Source of the DNA: Chloroflexi bacterium CFX6
Lineage (GTDB): Bacteria; Chloroflexota; Anaerolineae; Anaerolineales; Villigracilaceae
Assembly (NCBI GenBank): GCA_030263595.1
Contig: SZPG01000023.1
Location: 1 to 43,595, forward strand
Direction: 5' to 3'
Length of the DNA: 43,595 nucleotides
Position 1 is the first letter of the stretch, and every line of letters begins with the position of its first letter. Below, piece after piece: positions 1-6,643 of the stretch. The notes below the pieces were generated by a model. The model had not been told where the DNA came from. It saw only the letters and a list, made by a program, of their open reading frames with translations, and ran no database searches. The position numbers and the translations under genes are program-made.

Positions 1-598
1 AGCCGAGTTCGGCGAGAGGCAGAGGCGCAGGAGAAGCATCCAGTTTGGCGCGCAGGTCATGAGGAGTCAGGAGGCGATCTTTGGATGAACGGATAAAGGC
101 TAAGGCGAGGGAATCCAATAGATCAGGCAGCTGCTGACGTTTGACCCAATCCATCTTGGACTGATCCATGGCAGGGTCGAGATATTCATCCAATGAATGA
201 TTCGCCAGCCACGCATTGACCGCCTCGCGGCGGATGAAACCCGCCTCACGCTCGTCAATGATGCTGAAACGCTCCTCGAGACCGACACGCGCAGGCTTCT
301 CGCGGACGATGTCGTGCGCCAGCCCGTGCAGCGTGCGAACGCGATATTTATAGAGGGCGTGTAGAGGGTTATCGAAGAAGCGTTTGATGCGCGCTTCGAA
401 ATTATCCACCGCCGAGTTGACGAGGGTGACAATGAGCACTTCCTGATCGTCGCCGAGCAAGCCTTCGTGGATGATCTTCGCCGCCAGCGCGGAGAGGATG
501 TGCGTCTTGCCCGCGCCAGGGACGGCGGCAATGCCGAGGCGCCCGCCTGTGTAGCGGAGGATTTGTTGTTGGGAGGGACGAGGGGTGAAGGTGTTCAT
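1..598 (-). CDS. UvrD/Rep-family DNA helicase, N-terminal part (cut by window edge)
   Basis: The first 199 codons of a superfamily 1A helicase are present; the rest lies left of the window. Walker A (GAGKT) is at residues 28-32. It is followed by motif Ia-like TLVNSAVDNFEARI and motif Ib-like TLHGLAHDIVRE, the usual order in UvrD/PcrA/Rep enzymes that unwind DNA 3'-5' using ATP. The ATG at 598-596 overlaps the stop codon of the upstream membrane-protein gene (ATGA), so the two may be translationally coupled. A near-identical copy of this gene's first ~60 bases lies at 2078-2158, on the far side of the membrane-protein gene, so the 5' region has been duplicated or rearranged. The exact subfamily cannot be told without the C-terminus. 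Confidence 0.85.
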   Translation of the reverse strand, partial: MNTFTPRPSQQQILRYTGGRLGIAAVPGAGKTHILSALAAKIIHEGLLGDDQEVLIVTLVNSAVDNFEARIKRFFDNPLHALYKYRVRTLHGLAHDIVREKPARVGLEERFSIIDEREAGFIRREAVNAWLANHSLDEYLDPAMDQSKMDWVKRQQLPDLLDSLALAFIRSSKDRLLTPHDLRAKLDASPAPLPLAELG

Positions 599-1983
599 TT
601 AAGCAGTAAATCTTTTTGCCTGGGTTTACTTATAGCCGATGTCACATATCCAACCAGGGCAAAACCATATAATGCAAATGGCATTTGCCAAACAATGAAA
701 TCCAAACGAGTATGCAGAGCTGCATGATCTCTAAATACGATCAACCAGGACAAAGGCGCCAGGAATGAAAACCAGGTAGCGACAATCAGCGCAACACCAG
801 TTCGATAGCTATCAATTCTCCTTAAATAGCGATGTCCGACAAAAAAGATAGCTGTAACAGAAAGGAACAGAATTATCAAGAACAGATATTTGCCATCAAT
901 CAGGTCCTTTGGCAAAATTGAATTTGCCGACAAATGCCGCGATAGCGAAAAAGCATAACCATTTAAGTATTCGCGCACAACTACCAACGTTTTCCCCACT
1001 GCGCCTACAGCATCATTCGAAGAATCGCCCAAAAGCTCTTCGTAACCATAGGTTCTTTTCCTAAAAGAAAAAACAATATATTCCATTGTCTCTTTATAAT
1101 TCCCAACTACAGATTCAACTTGAACGACAAGTATTATCAATCCAGAGATAACTGAACCCGCCAAACCAACCCCTATTCCCATCATTCGAGTTATAAACAA
1201 CTTCCATTTCCACTTATTCAAAACAGCATAATAAACAAAAGGCACCGTGATCATCAACAAGCCAGCCGTGACAAATTCAAACCCACTAAACAGGATTTTC
1301 AGTAGTGAAAGGAGGAAAACGATGAAAGCAAAGCGAATCGTCCAGCGCTCATCATAAATCCCTTCATCTCTTTGCAACAATATGGATATAACTGCAACAG
1401 GAAGATAAAACGACCACATTGACCAAAAGAGATTCCCCCCCAACAAGGTCAGCCATTGGGAGAGCAATATGAATATTACTACACAAATGGAGGCAAACCA
1501 GCCAATTTCCAAAACAATCCACCAGCAAAAAATCGCTAAAACAACAGACAAGAGCATCGCAACAGAAAAGCGAAATATGGACAAGTTTCTTGCAGGAGCG
1601 AAATCAGTACCCGCATCGAATAAACCATATAAAAAACCTTGAAATCCCGGATGAGATTTGTAAGTCCAATATTCTGAAAACCCTTCTCCGCTATTGTATT
1701 TTTCGTACTGGTTTTTAATTACGCTGCTTGCAATATACGAATCGCCCACATCGCCAATACCTAGAAGCCCGCCGTCCGAAAATACTCCATTCTGCCGGGA
1801 TCTTACCAATCTTCCGAATATATATATTTCAGAAACATCCCGCCGATACTGAAGTTCAGACATATCCGCAACCCGCCATTGATTTTCATAAAACCCAAGT
1901 GCGAATAATAAGACCGTGGTCATGAAATAGAAAGCCCTTAATGCCGACTTTCCAACAGACGAACACAGAGGTCGAAAAGGCAT
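595..1983 (-). CDS. Multi-pass membrane protein, unknown function
   Basis: A 462-residue protein with about ten hydrophobic segments. The first is near residues 20-32, followed by a ~100-residue polar extracytoplasmic-looking region, then closely spaced segments to the end. This layout resembles GT-C (ArnT/PMT-like) membrane glycosyltransferases, but I see no decisive motif. The gene is clearly A+T-richer than its neighbours, with many AAA, ATT and ATA codons, suggesting recent acquisition. No good ribosome binding site precedes the ATG at 1983; an in-frame ATG at 1923 is an alternative start. Its stop overlaps the helicase start by 3 bases. It sits between the helicase and a duplicated relic of the helicase 5' end, as if inserted there. 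Confidence 0.7.
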   Translation of the reverse strand: MPFRPLCSSVGKSALRAFYFMTTVLLFALGFYENQWRVADMSELQYRRDVSEIYIFGRLVRSRQNGVFSDGGLLGIGDVGDSYIASSVIKNQYEKYNSGEGFSEYWTYKSHPGFQGFLYGLFDAGTDFAPARNLSIFRFSVAMLLSVVLAIFCWWIVLEIGWFASICVVIFILLSQWLTLLGGNLFWSMWSFYLPVAVISILLQRDEGIYDERWTIRFAFIVFLLSLLKILFSGFEFVTAGLLMITVPFVYYAVLNKWKWKLFITRMMGIGVGLAGSVISGLIILVVQVESVVGNYKETMEYIVFSFRKRTYGYEELLGDSSNDAVGAVGKTLVVVREYLNGYAFSLSRHLSANSILPKDLIDGKYLFLIILFLSVTAIFFVGHRYLRRIDSYRTGVALIVATWFSFLAPLSWLIVFRDHAALHTRLDFIVWQMPFALYGFALVGYVTSAISKPRQKDLLLK

Positions 1984-2077
1984 GTTGTTGCGTCAAGAAG
2001 CCTTTTGGCAGCCAGACCCGGTCACCCGGCTTCTGGGCAAAACTGCCCAGTGCGCGCCAGGCATCGGCTTTGCCAAG

Positions 2078-2158
2078 GCGGAGAGAATGTGCGTCTTGTC
2101 CGCCTGTGTAGCGGAGGATTTGTTGTTGGGAGGGTCGAGGGGTGAAGTTAACTGACAT
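2078..2158 (-). pseudogene. Relic copy of the helicase gene 5' end
   Basis: On the minus strand this begins ATG TCA GTT AAC and then matches the helicase 5' end: 46 of 47 consecutive bases are identical, encoding FTPRPSQQQILRYTGG in both. In the relic, 33 bases carrying most of the Walker A coding sequence are replaced by a single base, which also shifts the frame. Similarity then resumes for about 21 bases (the CAAGACGCACAT block). Downstream, 1984-2077 reads as an unrelated coding-like stretch in one frame (residues ..ADAWRALGSFAQKPGDRVW..) that I do not recognise. The near-identity implies a recent duplication or insertion, or an assembly artefact. Confidence 0.75.
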
Positions 2159-2566
2159 TGAAGCAATTATATCTGTAACACCGTTTGAATTTAAGCTTCG
2201 CCGATAAAGCGAAATAGACGGAAAATTCCCTTGCGGTTTTCTTAAACAGGCTTATAATGGATAAAAAAGGGCGGAATTATCGTTTTCGCGCACAAGTGCA
2301 TGCATGAAGGATCCGCCACAGGCGGAAGGAGTCGCCAACAATCAAATATGCACATTCCCCTCATTATTTTGCGTGAGTGACGAATTACAGCCTATTAAGA
2401 AGAGTAACCAATGTGGAAAAGAGTTCCTTGTGTCACAACAGAGGCAAAGGACAAGAATCTGACCCTATAACATTCGTTTCTAGAGTGAAAATTTGGGGCA
2501 GTTCTAATCAGTTTCAAAGTTAATGCGATTTGGTAAATCGCCCTACATATATCAGGAGCTGTAACC
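2159..2566. other. Intergenic region between helicase relic and propeller gene
   Basis: About 400 bases with no convincing gene. It holds a candidate plus-strand promoter (2231-2258), a small perfect hairpin TCCGCC-ACA-GGCGGA at 2312-2326, and a second hairpin GCGATTT-GGT-AAATCGC at 2525-2541 just before the ribosome binding site of the next gene. Base composition is A+T-rich, like the flanking accessory genes. Confidence 0.6.
2231..2258 (+). promoter_or_regulatory. Candidate sigma-70-type promoter
   Basis: TTGCGG at 2231-2236 and a perfect TATAAT at 2253-2258 are separated by 16 bases. It points toward the propeller gene at 2567 but lies ~300 bases upstream of it, so it would give a long leader. 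A closer promoter may exist. Confidence 0.4.
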
Positions 2567-3679
2567 ATGACCTTTAGATTTACTAACAACGCAAATACTC
2601 CCATAAATATTGCCGTAACAAATGGTCGCGTTATTTATTTCCACAAAAACCAGTTGGCTCCTGGGCAATCATGGTCCTGCCAGCCAAAAAAGGTCTGGTA
2701 CGATATTGACGTTTTCTGGAGCACTGGTTCCAACGACATTGACCCTGCCAAACAAAACGCTACACAAATAACCAATCTTGCTTTGGTTGGAGCGGGTGCA
2801 GTTGTAGCAGTGGCTGCAATAGGTGTTACCGCTGGCGCTGCTGCTCCTGTGATTATCACGGGTGCAGGTCTTGCAGCGGCAGGCGGTACTATTGCTTTGA
2901 CAGCTGTATCAGCGGCGCTGAACCGTGCCCAAGTTGAAGCGCTGTATGGCGGTGACAACTACACGATTGGAGTGACTGGCGGGGTTAAGCAACTTTCCAC
3001 AGGTAGAAATGTGTACACTTTATTGCCTGCGACAATCAATTGGACCAACACAACAAAACGCTTAAGCGGAATGACGGTGGTAAGCGAAAAGCTTGGCTCA
3101 GCAAGCTGGATCACGGCAGGAGCAATGACCGTTATGAACGGATCCGTATATGCTCTTTCCAGAGGTGATTTGGTACAAGTTAACATAACAAATGGGAGTA
3201 AAGGAAAAGTTCGTAGATTTGAATCCGCAGGCGCGATGACGGCGCTACGAAATCAGCTCTATGCTTTCCGAAATGGTGCGTTATGGCGCATAGAAATCGG
3301 AAAAAGTCCGGTGAATATAGGTAGTGGATGGGTCACACCTGGAGCGATGACCGCTATGGGTAGCTTTCTATACGCGTTCCAAGGTGGAAAGCTATGGAAA
3401 GTTGATTCCAATGGTAAATCTACCAACCTGGGTGGTGGCTGGACGGGAACATTGCATATGACCGCATTAGGGAACTATCTCTATGTCGTACAGAATGATG
3501 TTCTGTGGCGGGTTGATCAAAACGGTAGATTCCTCCATTTGGGAGAAAGGTGGGCGGGTACAGGAGGAATGGCAGCATTAGGCGATAGTCTCTATATAAC
3601 ACAAGGGGGCAACCTGTGGAAAGTGAAAGTTGTTGTTTCTAATCCTGGTCCAATCCGATTGAATCCCAGGCAGAAGTGA
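2567..3679 (+). CDS. Tectonin/tachylectin-like beta-propeller protein with glycine-rich hydrophobic segment
   Basis: A 370-residue protein in three parts. Residues 1-65 look like a small beta-rich domain (FRFTNNANTPINIAV). Residues 70-117 form a long Gly/Ala-rich hydrophobic stretch resembling a membrane-inserting glycine zipper. Residues 184-355 carry five ~37-residue repeats beginning at about 184, 221, 258, 295 and 331, with the pattern GAMTAxGxxLYAFxxGxLWRV. Such repeats match tectonin/tachylectin-type propellers that bind carbohydrates. There is no signal peptide. AGGAG lies a suitable distance before ATG 2567. A lectin-targeted pore-forming or membrane-active protein is my inference; a surface lectin is an alternative. 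Composition is A+T-rich, as in the other accessory genes here. Confidence 0.75.
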   Translation: MTFRFTNNANTPINIAVTNGRVIYFHKNQLAPGQSWSCQPKKVWYDIDVFWSTGSNDIDPAKQNATQITNLALVGAGAVVAVAAIGVTAGAAAPVIITGAGLAAAGGTIALTAVSAALNRAQVEALYGGDNYTIGVTGGVKQLSTGRNVYTLLPATINWTNTTKRLSGMTVVSEKLGSASWITAGAMTVMNGSVYALSRGDLVQVNITNGSKGKVRRFESAGAMTALRNQLYAFRNGALWRIEIGKSPVNIGSGWVTPGAMTAMGSFLYAFQGGKLWKVDSNGKSTNLGGGWTGTLHMTALGNYLYVVQNDVLWRVDQNGRFLHLGERWAGTGGMAALGDSLYITQGGNLWKVKVVVSNPGPIRLNPRQK

Positions 3680-3765
3680 TGGCAACAATATTCGTCCAGA
3701 CAACAACCCGGTGTGGAGATCAAATTAAGGACTGTCGCATACTCGACAAGCACAGGATCCGCTCA

Positions 3766-3797
3766 GACCTTAAAAGCGTTTAGCCTTTAGGGTCTCT
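3766..3797. repeat. Imperfect inverted repeat
   Basis: AGACCTTAAAAG and CTTTAGGGTCT are complementary with small irregularities and enclose a short loop. It lies between the convergent propeller gene and the 79-residue gene. It has no T-run after it on either strand, so it is a dispersed palindrome or a weak terminator at best. The rest of 3680-3950 shows nothing else. Confidence 0.35.
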
Positions 3798-3950
3798 TTC
3801 CGATGGAGTATTACATGTATTCGCCTGTTCAAAATCTCAATATCGATCTGCCCGAACTACCGCATCAATTATTTGTGGAGTGCCAGGTGATGGCGCAAAA
3901 TGCGGACGATGGATGCGTGCCAAATGCTCACACGGTCTCCAAAAAGCGGG

Positions 3951-4190
3951 TTAGTTGTTCAAGTTCGTGGCGAATTGCGCGCCACTCGAAACGGGAATAT
4001 TCTTGCTGAGGGCTTCAAGTTTTTCGATATTTCCGTATTGCTCGGTCAATTTTCCCATGCGCTGACGCAGTTCAATGATGCGGTCAGTTGTTGCTTGCGT
4101 AATTCCACGCTGAACGATCTCATCCTCGTTGAGCGCCATGATCTTCTGAAGGTCAGCCAGTAAATTTTGGGTGCGGGAGGTAAGTACCAT
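3951..4190 (-). CDS. Small helical protein, unknown function
   Basis: A 79-residue, predicted all-helical protein with a charged heptad-like middle (DRIIELRQRMGKLTEQYGNIEKLEAL), probably a short coiled coil. The start is supported by AGAAGGAGATAAT directly before ATG 4190 and by a -10 element 21 bases upstream. No family recognised. It sits beside two toxin-antitoxin modules and shares a near-identical promoter with the adjacent antitoxin gene, so it may be an orphan antitoxin or regulator, but nothing in the sequence proves that. Confidence 0.6.
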   Translation of the reverse strand: MVLTSRTQNLLADLQKIMALNEDEIVQRGITQATTDRIIELRQRMGKLTEQYGNIEKLEALSKNIPVSSGAQFATNLNN

Positions 4191-4210
4191 ATTATCTCCT
4201 TCTGTGCTTT

Positions 4211-4227
4211 ATTTTAACACGTTGCAC
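4211..4227 (-). promoter_or_regulatory. Extended -10 promoter, copy 1
   Basis: The minus strand reads GTGCAACGTGTTAAAAT, with TAAAAT as the -10 and TG one base upstream. It ends 20 bases before the ATG of the 79-residue gene. Nearly the same 17-mer occurs at 4934-4950 and 8544-8560, each just before a start codon. Confidence 0.55.
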
Positions 4228-4297
4228 TGACTTCTGAACCACCCTCCACGGTGCTTCGTACCTTTTCATGGCAGAATGGCGCACGACCTCACCCCTG

Positions 4298-4320
4298 CCC
4301 CTCTCCTAAAAGGAGAGGGG
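4298..4320. repeat. Perfect 10-bp palindrome of a common dispersed repeat
   Basis: CCCCTCTCCT, AAA loop, AGGAGAGGGG, preceded by CTCACCCCTG. This C-rich palindrome type is scattered between genes in many bacterial genomes. It lies downstream of the toxin pseudogene, but no T-run follows on either strand. Confidence 0.6.
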
Positions 4321-4368
4321 AATGCGCCGTGATGAAAAAACGGGCGAGGGATGCTCCTTCGCCCGACG

Positions 4369-4688
4369 CTACTTGATCTCTTCCAGCAACTTCCCCAAAT
4401 CTCCATAATCATACGGCGGGCGTTTGCGGACGGCGAGAACATCTATGATTTTCTCGGATTCGGAAACCGATAAACAATACGCCAGCGGTCCATGCGAATG
4501 CGGCGGATTGTTTGGTCGGGTTCAATTTGATCAGCAACTTCGGAAGGATCAAGGGACTTGCTATTGGAAGGCGCATCACTCTTTTCCAATTCAGAGATGG
4601 CACGTTTGACCCTTTGCCTGATGTTCCCAGGCAAGTCTTTGATTTCCTCCAGCGCGCCGGGTGTGACGTAAACAGTGAAGCGGGTCAC
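4369..4688 (-). pseudogene. RelE/ParE-family toxin, frameshifted
   Basis: The intact frame gives 81 residues starting MTRFTVYVTPGALEEIKDLP. It has the RelE core (NIRQRVKRAISELE, then RRIRMDRWRIVYRF) and then ends prematurely at 4443. Continuing in another frame from the YRF codons, the expected C-terminus is readable: SESEKIIDVLAVRKR, then PPYDYGDLGKLLEEIK, to a TAG at 4371-4369. A one-base loss around the CGGTTTCCG bases explains this. RelE/ParE toxins cut ribosome-bound mRNA or poison gyrase; loss of the last strand and its basic residues would probably inactivate this one. The start overlaps the antitoxin stop (ATGA). A sequencing error is possible. Confidence 0.8.
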
Positions 4689-4909
4689 TTGATATCCTTC
4701 ACCACATCATTCCATTTCAGCCAGCCTGCCTTCTTGCGGCTCCCACCCGCGGCTTTCAAATCGGCGAATGCCTTGCGGACAATTTCCAAATCTTCCAGAG
4801 TTTCCAGCCATTCGATCAACGCTTCCCATTCGTCCGCGCTGAGAACAGCATAACGCTTTCCTTTGGATTTTATAAATTGAACGGATTGTAGGGCTTGCAT
4901 GGCGCTCAT
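4685..4909 (-). CDS. Phd/YefM-like antitoxin
   Basis: A 74-residue protein beginning MSAMQALQSVQFIKSKGKRY, then AVLSADEWEALIEWLETLED, the pattern of the DNA-binding antitoxin fold (Phd/YefM or the related DUF2281-like group). A helical, lysine-rich C-terminal tail would wrap the toxin. AAGGAG precedes ATG 4909. It overlaps the toxin start by 4 bases, the usual antitoxin-first order. The cognate toxin is frameshifted, so this antitoxin may now be an orphan that could still bind DNA or cross-neutralise other RelE proteins. Confidence 0.75.
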   Translation of the reverse strand: MSAMQALQSVQFIKSKGKRYAVLSADEWEALIEWLETLEDLEIVRKAFADLKAAGGSRKKAGWLKWNDVVKDIK

Positions 4910-4933
4910 AAGATTTGCTCCTTATTCCTGCTT

Positions 4934-4950
4934 ATTTTAATACGTCGCAC
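4934..4950 (-). promoter_or_regulatory. -10 promoter element, copy 2
   Basis: The minus strand reads GTGCGACGTATTAAAAT, 15 of 17 bases identical to the copy at 4211-4227. It lies 24 bases before the antitoxin ATG, with AAGGAG between. Confidence 0.5.
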
Positions 4951-5369
4951 TACTCCCATGGATTGACAATCTCCACGCCCGCGCCTTCAAAATCATCCAC
5001 GTTGCGGGTGACGAGGGTGAATTGATGCGCCAACACTGTTGCGGCGATAAGCGAGTCAATGGCGGGAATGGTTTTTCCCTTTAATTCAAATTCAGCGGTC
5101 AATTTCCCCCATTCGATCAGAACGTCGGCATCGAGTGAAACCAACCTGCCATCGAAGCGGATGAGCAGATCTTCCTTGAGCCAGGCTTGCAATTCCGTTT
5201 TTCGTTTGGATTTGGGGAGTCTCTCGATACCTTTGGTGATCTCCCCAATGGTGATGACGCTCAGGTAGACATCGTCAGCATCAAGTGAATCAACAAATTC
5301 AACGACCTTCGGATTCGGCTCCTTCGCGACCAGTTCCGATAAGACACAGGTATCGAGCAGGAAATTCAT
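4950..5369 (-). CDS. vapC: VapC-family PIN-domain toxin
   Basis: A 139-residue PIN-domain ribonuclease. MNFLLDTCVLSEL supplies the first acidic residues (Asp6, Glu12), ITIGEITKGIERL the conserved middle helix, and IPAIDSLIAATVL plus LVTRNVDDF the remaining acidic metal ligands. VapC toxins are Mg-dependent RNases that cut tRNA or rRNA when freed from VapB. The length is normal and all motifs are intact. ATG overlaps the antitoxin stop by 4 bases. The sequence resembles the FitB-like subgroup. Confidence 0.92.
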   Translation of the reverse strand: MNFLLDTCVLSELVAKEPNPKVVEFVDSLDADDVYLSVITIGEITKGIERLPKSKRKTELQAWLKEDLLIRFDGRLVSLDADVLIEWGKLTAEFELKGKTIPAIDSLIAATVLAHQFTLVTRNVDDFEGAGVEIVNPWE

Positions 5370-5611
5370 AACTCGATTCCCTTGCGCGGCAGGGATTTGT
5401 CGCGCTTCAGGTCAACGCCTGCCAATGGTGAAGCGCGGAAAAATTCCGAGAGGCTGCCCTGCGATTTTCGCAATTTCTCGTATTCGACATACGAAATGAC
5501 CACGACGGTCTTTTCGCCGTGCTTGGTGATCAACTGAGGTCCATGCTTGAGAGCGCGGGAAATCACCTCGCTCAGTTTGTTCTTCGCATCCTGGATTTGC
5601 CAGACTGTCAT
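5366..5611 (-). CDS. Phd/YefM-type antitoxin of the VapC pair
   Basis: An 81-residue protein starting MTVWQIQDAKNKLSEVISRA, the hallmark N-terminus of Phd/YefM antitoxins, followed by ITKHGEKTVVVISYVEYEKL. The C-terminal ~30 residues should bind the toxin. I chose ATG 5611 because AAAGGAG sits just upstream; a longer frame to 5659 would run through the promoter and operator. A tandem 9-base repeat lies between the -10 and the ribosome binding site, where the antitoxin is expected to bind to autoregulate. Confidence 0.88.
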   Translation of the reverse strand: MTVWQIQDAKNKLSEVISRALKHGPQLITKHGEKTVVVISYVEYEKLRKSQGSLSEFFRASPLAGVDLKRDKSLPRKGIEL

Positions 5612-5622
5612 ACGGTCTCCTT

Positions 5623-5646
5623 TCTGGCTAGTCTGGCTAGATTTTA
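5623..5646 (-). promoter_or_regulatory. Antitoxin promoter with tandem 9-bp operator
   Basis: Two head-to-tail copies of TCTGGCTAG (plus-strand reading) occupy 5623-5640, directly next to a minus-strand -10 TAAAAT at 5646-5641. The position between -10 and ribosome binding site suits repression by the antitoxin or the toxin-antitoxin complex. Confidence 0.5.
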
Positions 5647-5780
5647 CCGCCTCATACAAGATAAGTCAACCATTCCGCCGAATCCCCGTCCATACCGTTT
5701 CGCACCCTTTCAGGGCATCATACTGCAAAATGCCCTTTGGCAGACGCTAAGGGTCAGTAAATTATTAACTTCCCTCATGT

Positions 5781-5867
5781 CGTTGCGAGTCTTCGAGAAG
5801 CAATCTTCTGTTGCCATAGATTTTCCTGCAAAGTGGGGATTGCTTCGGGACGAACACCCTCGCAATG
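5781..5867. repeat. Long imperfect inverted repeat
   Basis: The left arm reads CGTTGCGAGTCTTCGAGAAG followed by CAATC. The right arm reads GATTGCTTCGGGACGAACAC then CCTCGCAATG. The arms are mutually complementary with gaps, so the transcript could fold into a long hairpin. The outer motif TTGCGAG/CTCGCAA with GAAGCAATC/GATTGCTTC resembles a widespread non-coding palindrome in environmental genomes. The surrounding 5647-5912 shows no gene. Confidence 0.6.
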
Positions 5868-5912
5868 AAATCCATTTCGTGGAAGGTGAGAGATCTTATT
5901 TTTTTACGAATC

Positions 5913-6611
5913 CTAATAGCAATACACTGAATAATATTCTATCAGCATGTTGTTGGTCGTATCCGCCTCACGGATGGGGTTCTCTCCTGAATTGGCTTTT
6001 ACTTCAATGCCCAATTCCTTATTCCCTTTCAGGTCAATCACCACCGTCAATTTAATGTCCTGACCGGGATCGAGATTCGAGATCGTCATGTTGGAACCGC
6101 CAACCAAGCCATCAAACTGCGTCGCCCATGTGTCAAGTTCATAACGGCGTTGACCCAGGATCAAGTACACATCAACATCGAAGGGACCAAAATAACGAGT
6201 TGACGCGCGACCAATGTTCCGAACAAAAATGTAGAATTCCAAAATTGTGCCGTTACGATCCGGTACGCAAATCGGATCGCTCATACCGGTCACGATCAAA
6301 TCGGGCAATTGCAAGAGTTGGCTGGTGGAGACGATGGTGGGCAGGACGAACGGCGTTCGCGTGGGAAGAGGTGTGTTCGTCGGCGCGACCGTTTCAGTCG
6401 GTGTCCGACCCGGCGTATAGGTGGCGAGGGGAATGACCTCCGGCTGATAGCCGCCCGAGGGTCTCGAGGTCGGCTGGGTCGCCATCGGCATCGGGGTCGC
6501 GTTCGGCGCCGATTCAAACGCAAAAGCGAGGACCGCCGCAAGGATCCCGATCACGCCGACAATGATGGCGGTCAATGAAAAGAAACGGTTCGCTCTTGAA
6601 TTGTCTGTCAT
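5913..6611 (-). CDS. Membrane-anchored CARDB-domain surface protein
   Basis: A 232-residue protein. Residues 12-31 are a single hydrophobic segment (N-in anchor or uncleaved signal). Residues ~38-90 are a low-complexity Thr/Pro linker (PTETVAPTNTPLPTRTPF). Residues ~100-232 look like a CARDB (cell-adhesion-related) beta-sandwich: LPDLIVTGMSDPICVPDRNG near the start, an FYIFVRNIGRAST strand, and IREADTTNNMLIEYY at the end, the usual D-x-x-N-N signature. It probably lies on the outer face of the membrane. It starts 32 bases after the hydrolase gene on the same strand, so the two are probably co-transcribed. Confidence 0.75.
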   Translation of the reverse strand: MTDNSRANRFFSLTAIIVGVIGILAAVLAFAFESAPNATPMPMATQPTSRPSGGYQPEVIPLATYTPGRTPTETVAPTNTPLPTRTPFVLPTIVSTSQLLQLPDLIVTGMSDPICVPDRNGTILEFYIFVRNIGRASTRYFGPFDVDVYLILGQRRYELDTWATQFDGLVGGSNMTISNLDPGQDIKLTVVIDLKGNKELGIEVKANSGENPIREADTTNNMLIEYYSVYCY

Positions 6612-6643
6612 GTTGTCCCGGAAGAGCGGATTCCTTTACGCTC

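Noticed and set aside
1984..2077. Coding-like stretch reading ADAWRALGSFAQKPGDRVW
   Set aside because: One frame looks protein-like and continues from the helicase relic, but it has no recognised family and no independent start, so it is noted only with the relic.
4298..4320. Hairpin as terminator of the RelE/antitoxin operon
   Set aside because: The stem is perfect but no T-run follows on either strand, and the motif matches a common dispersed repeat.
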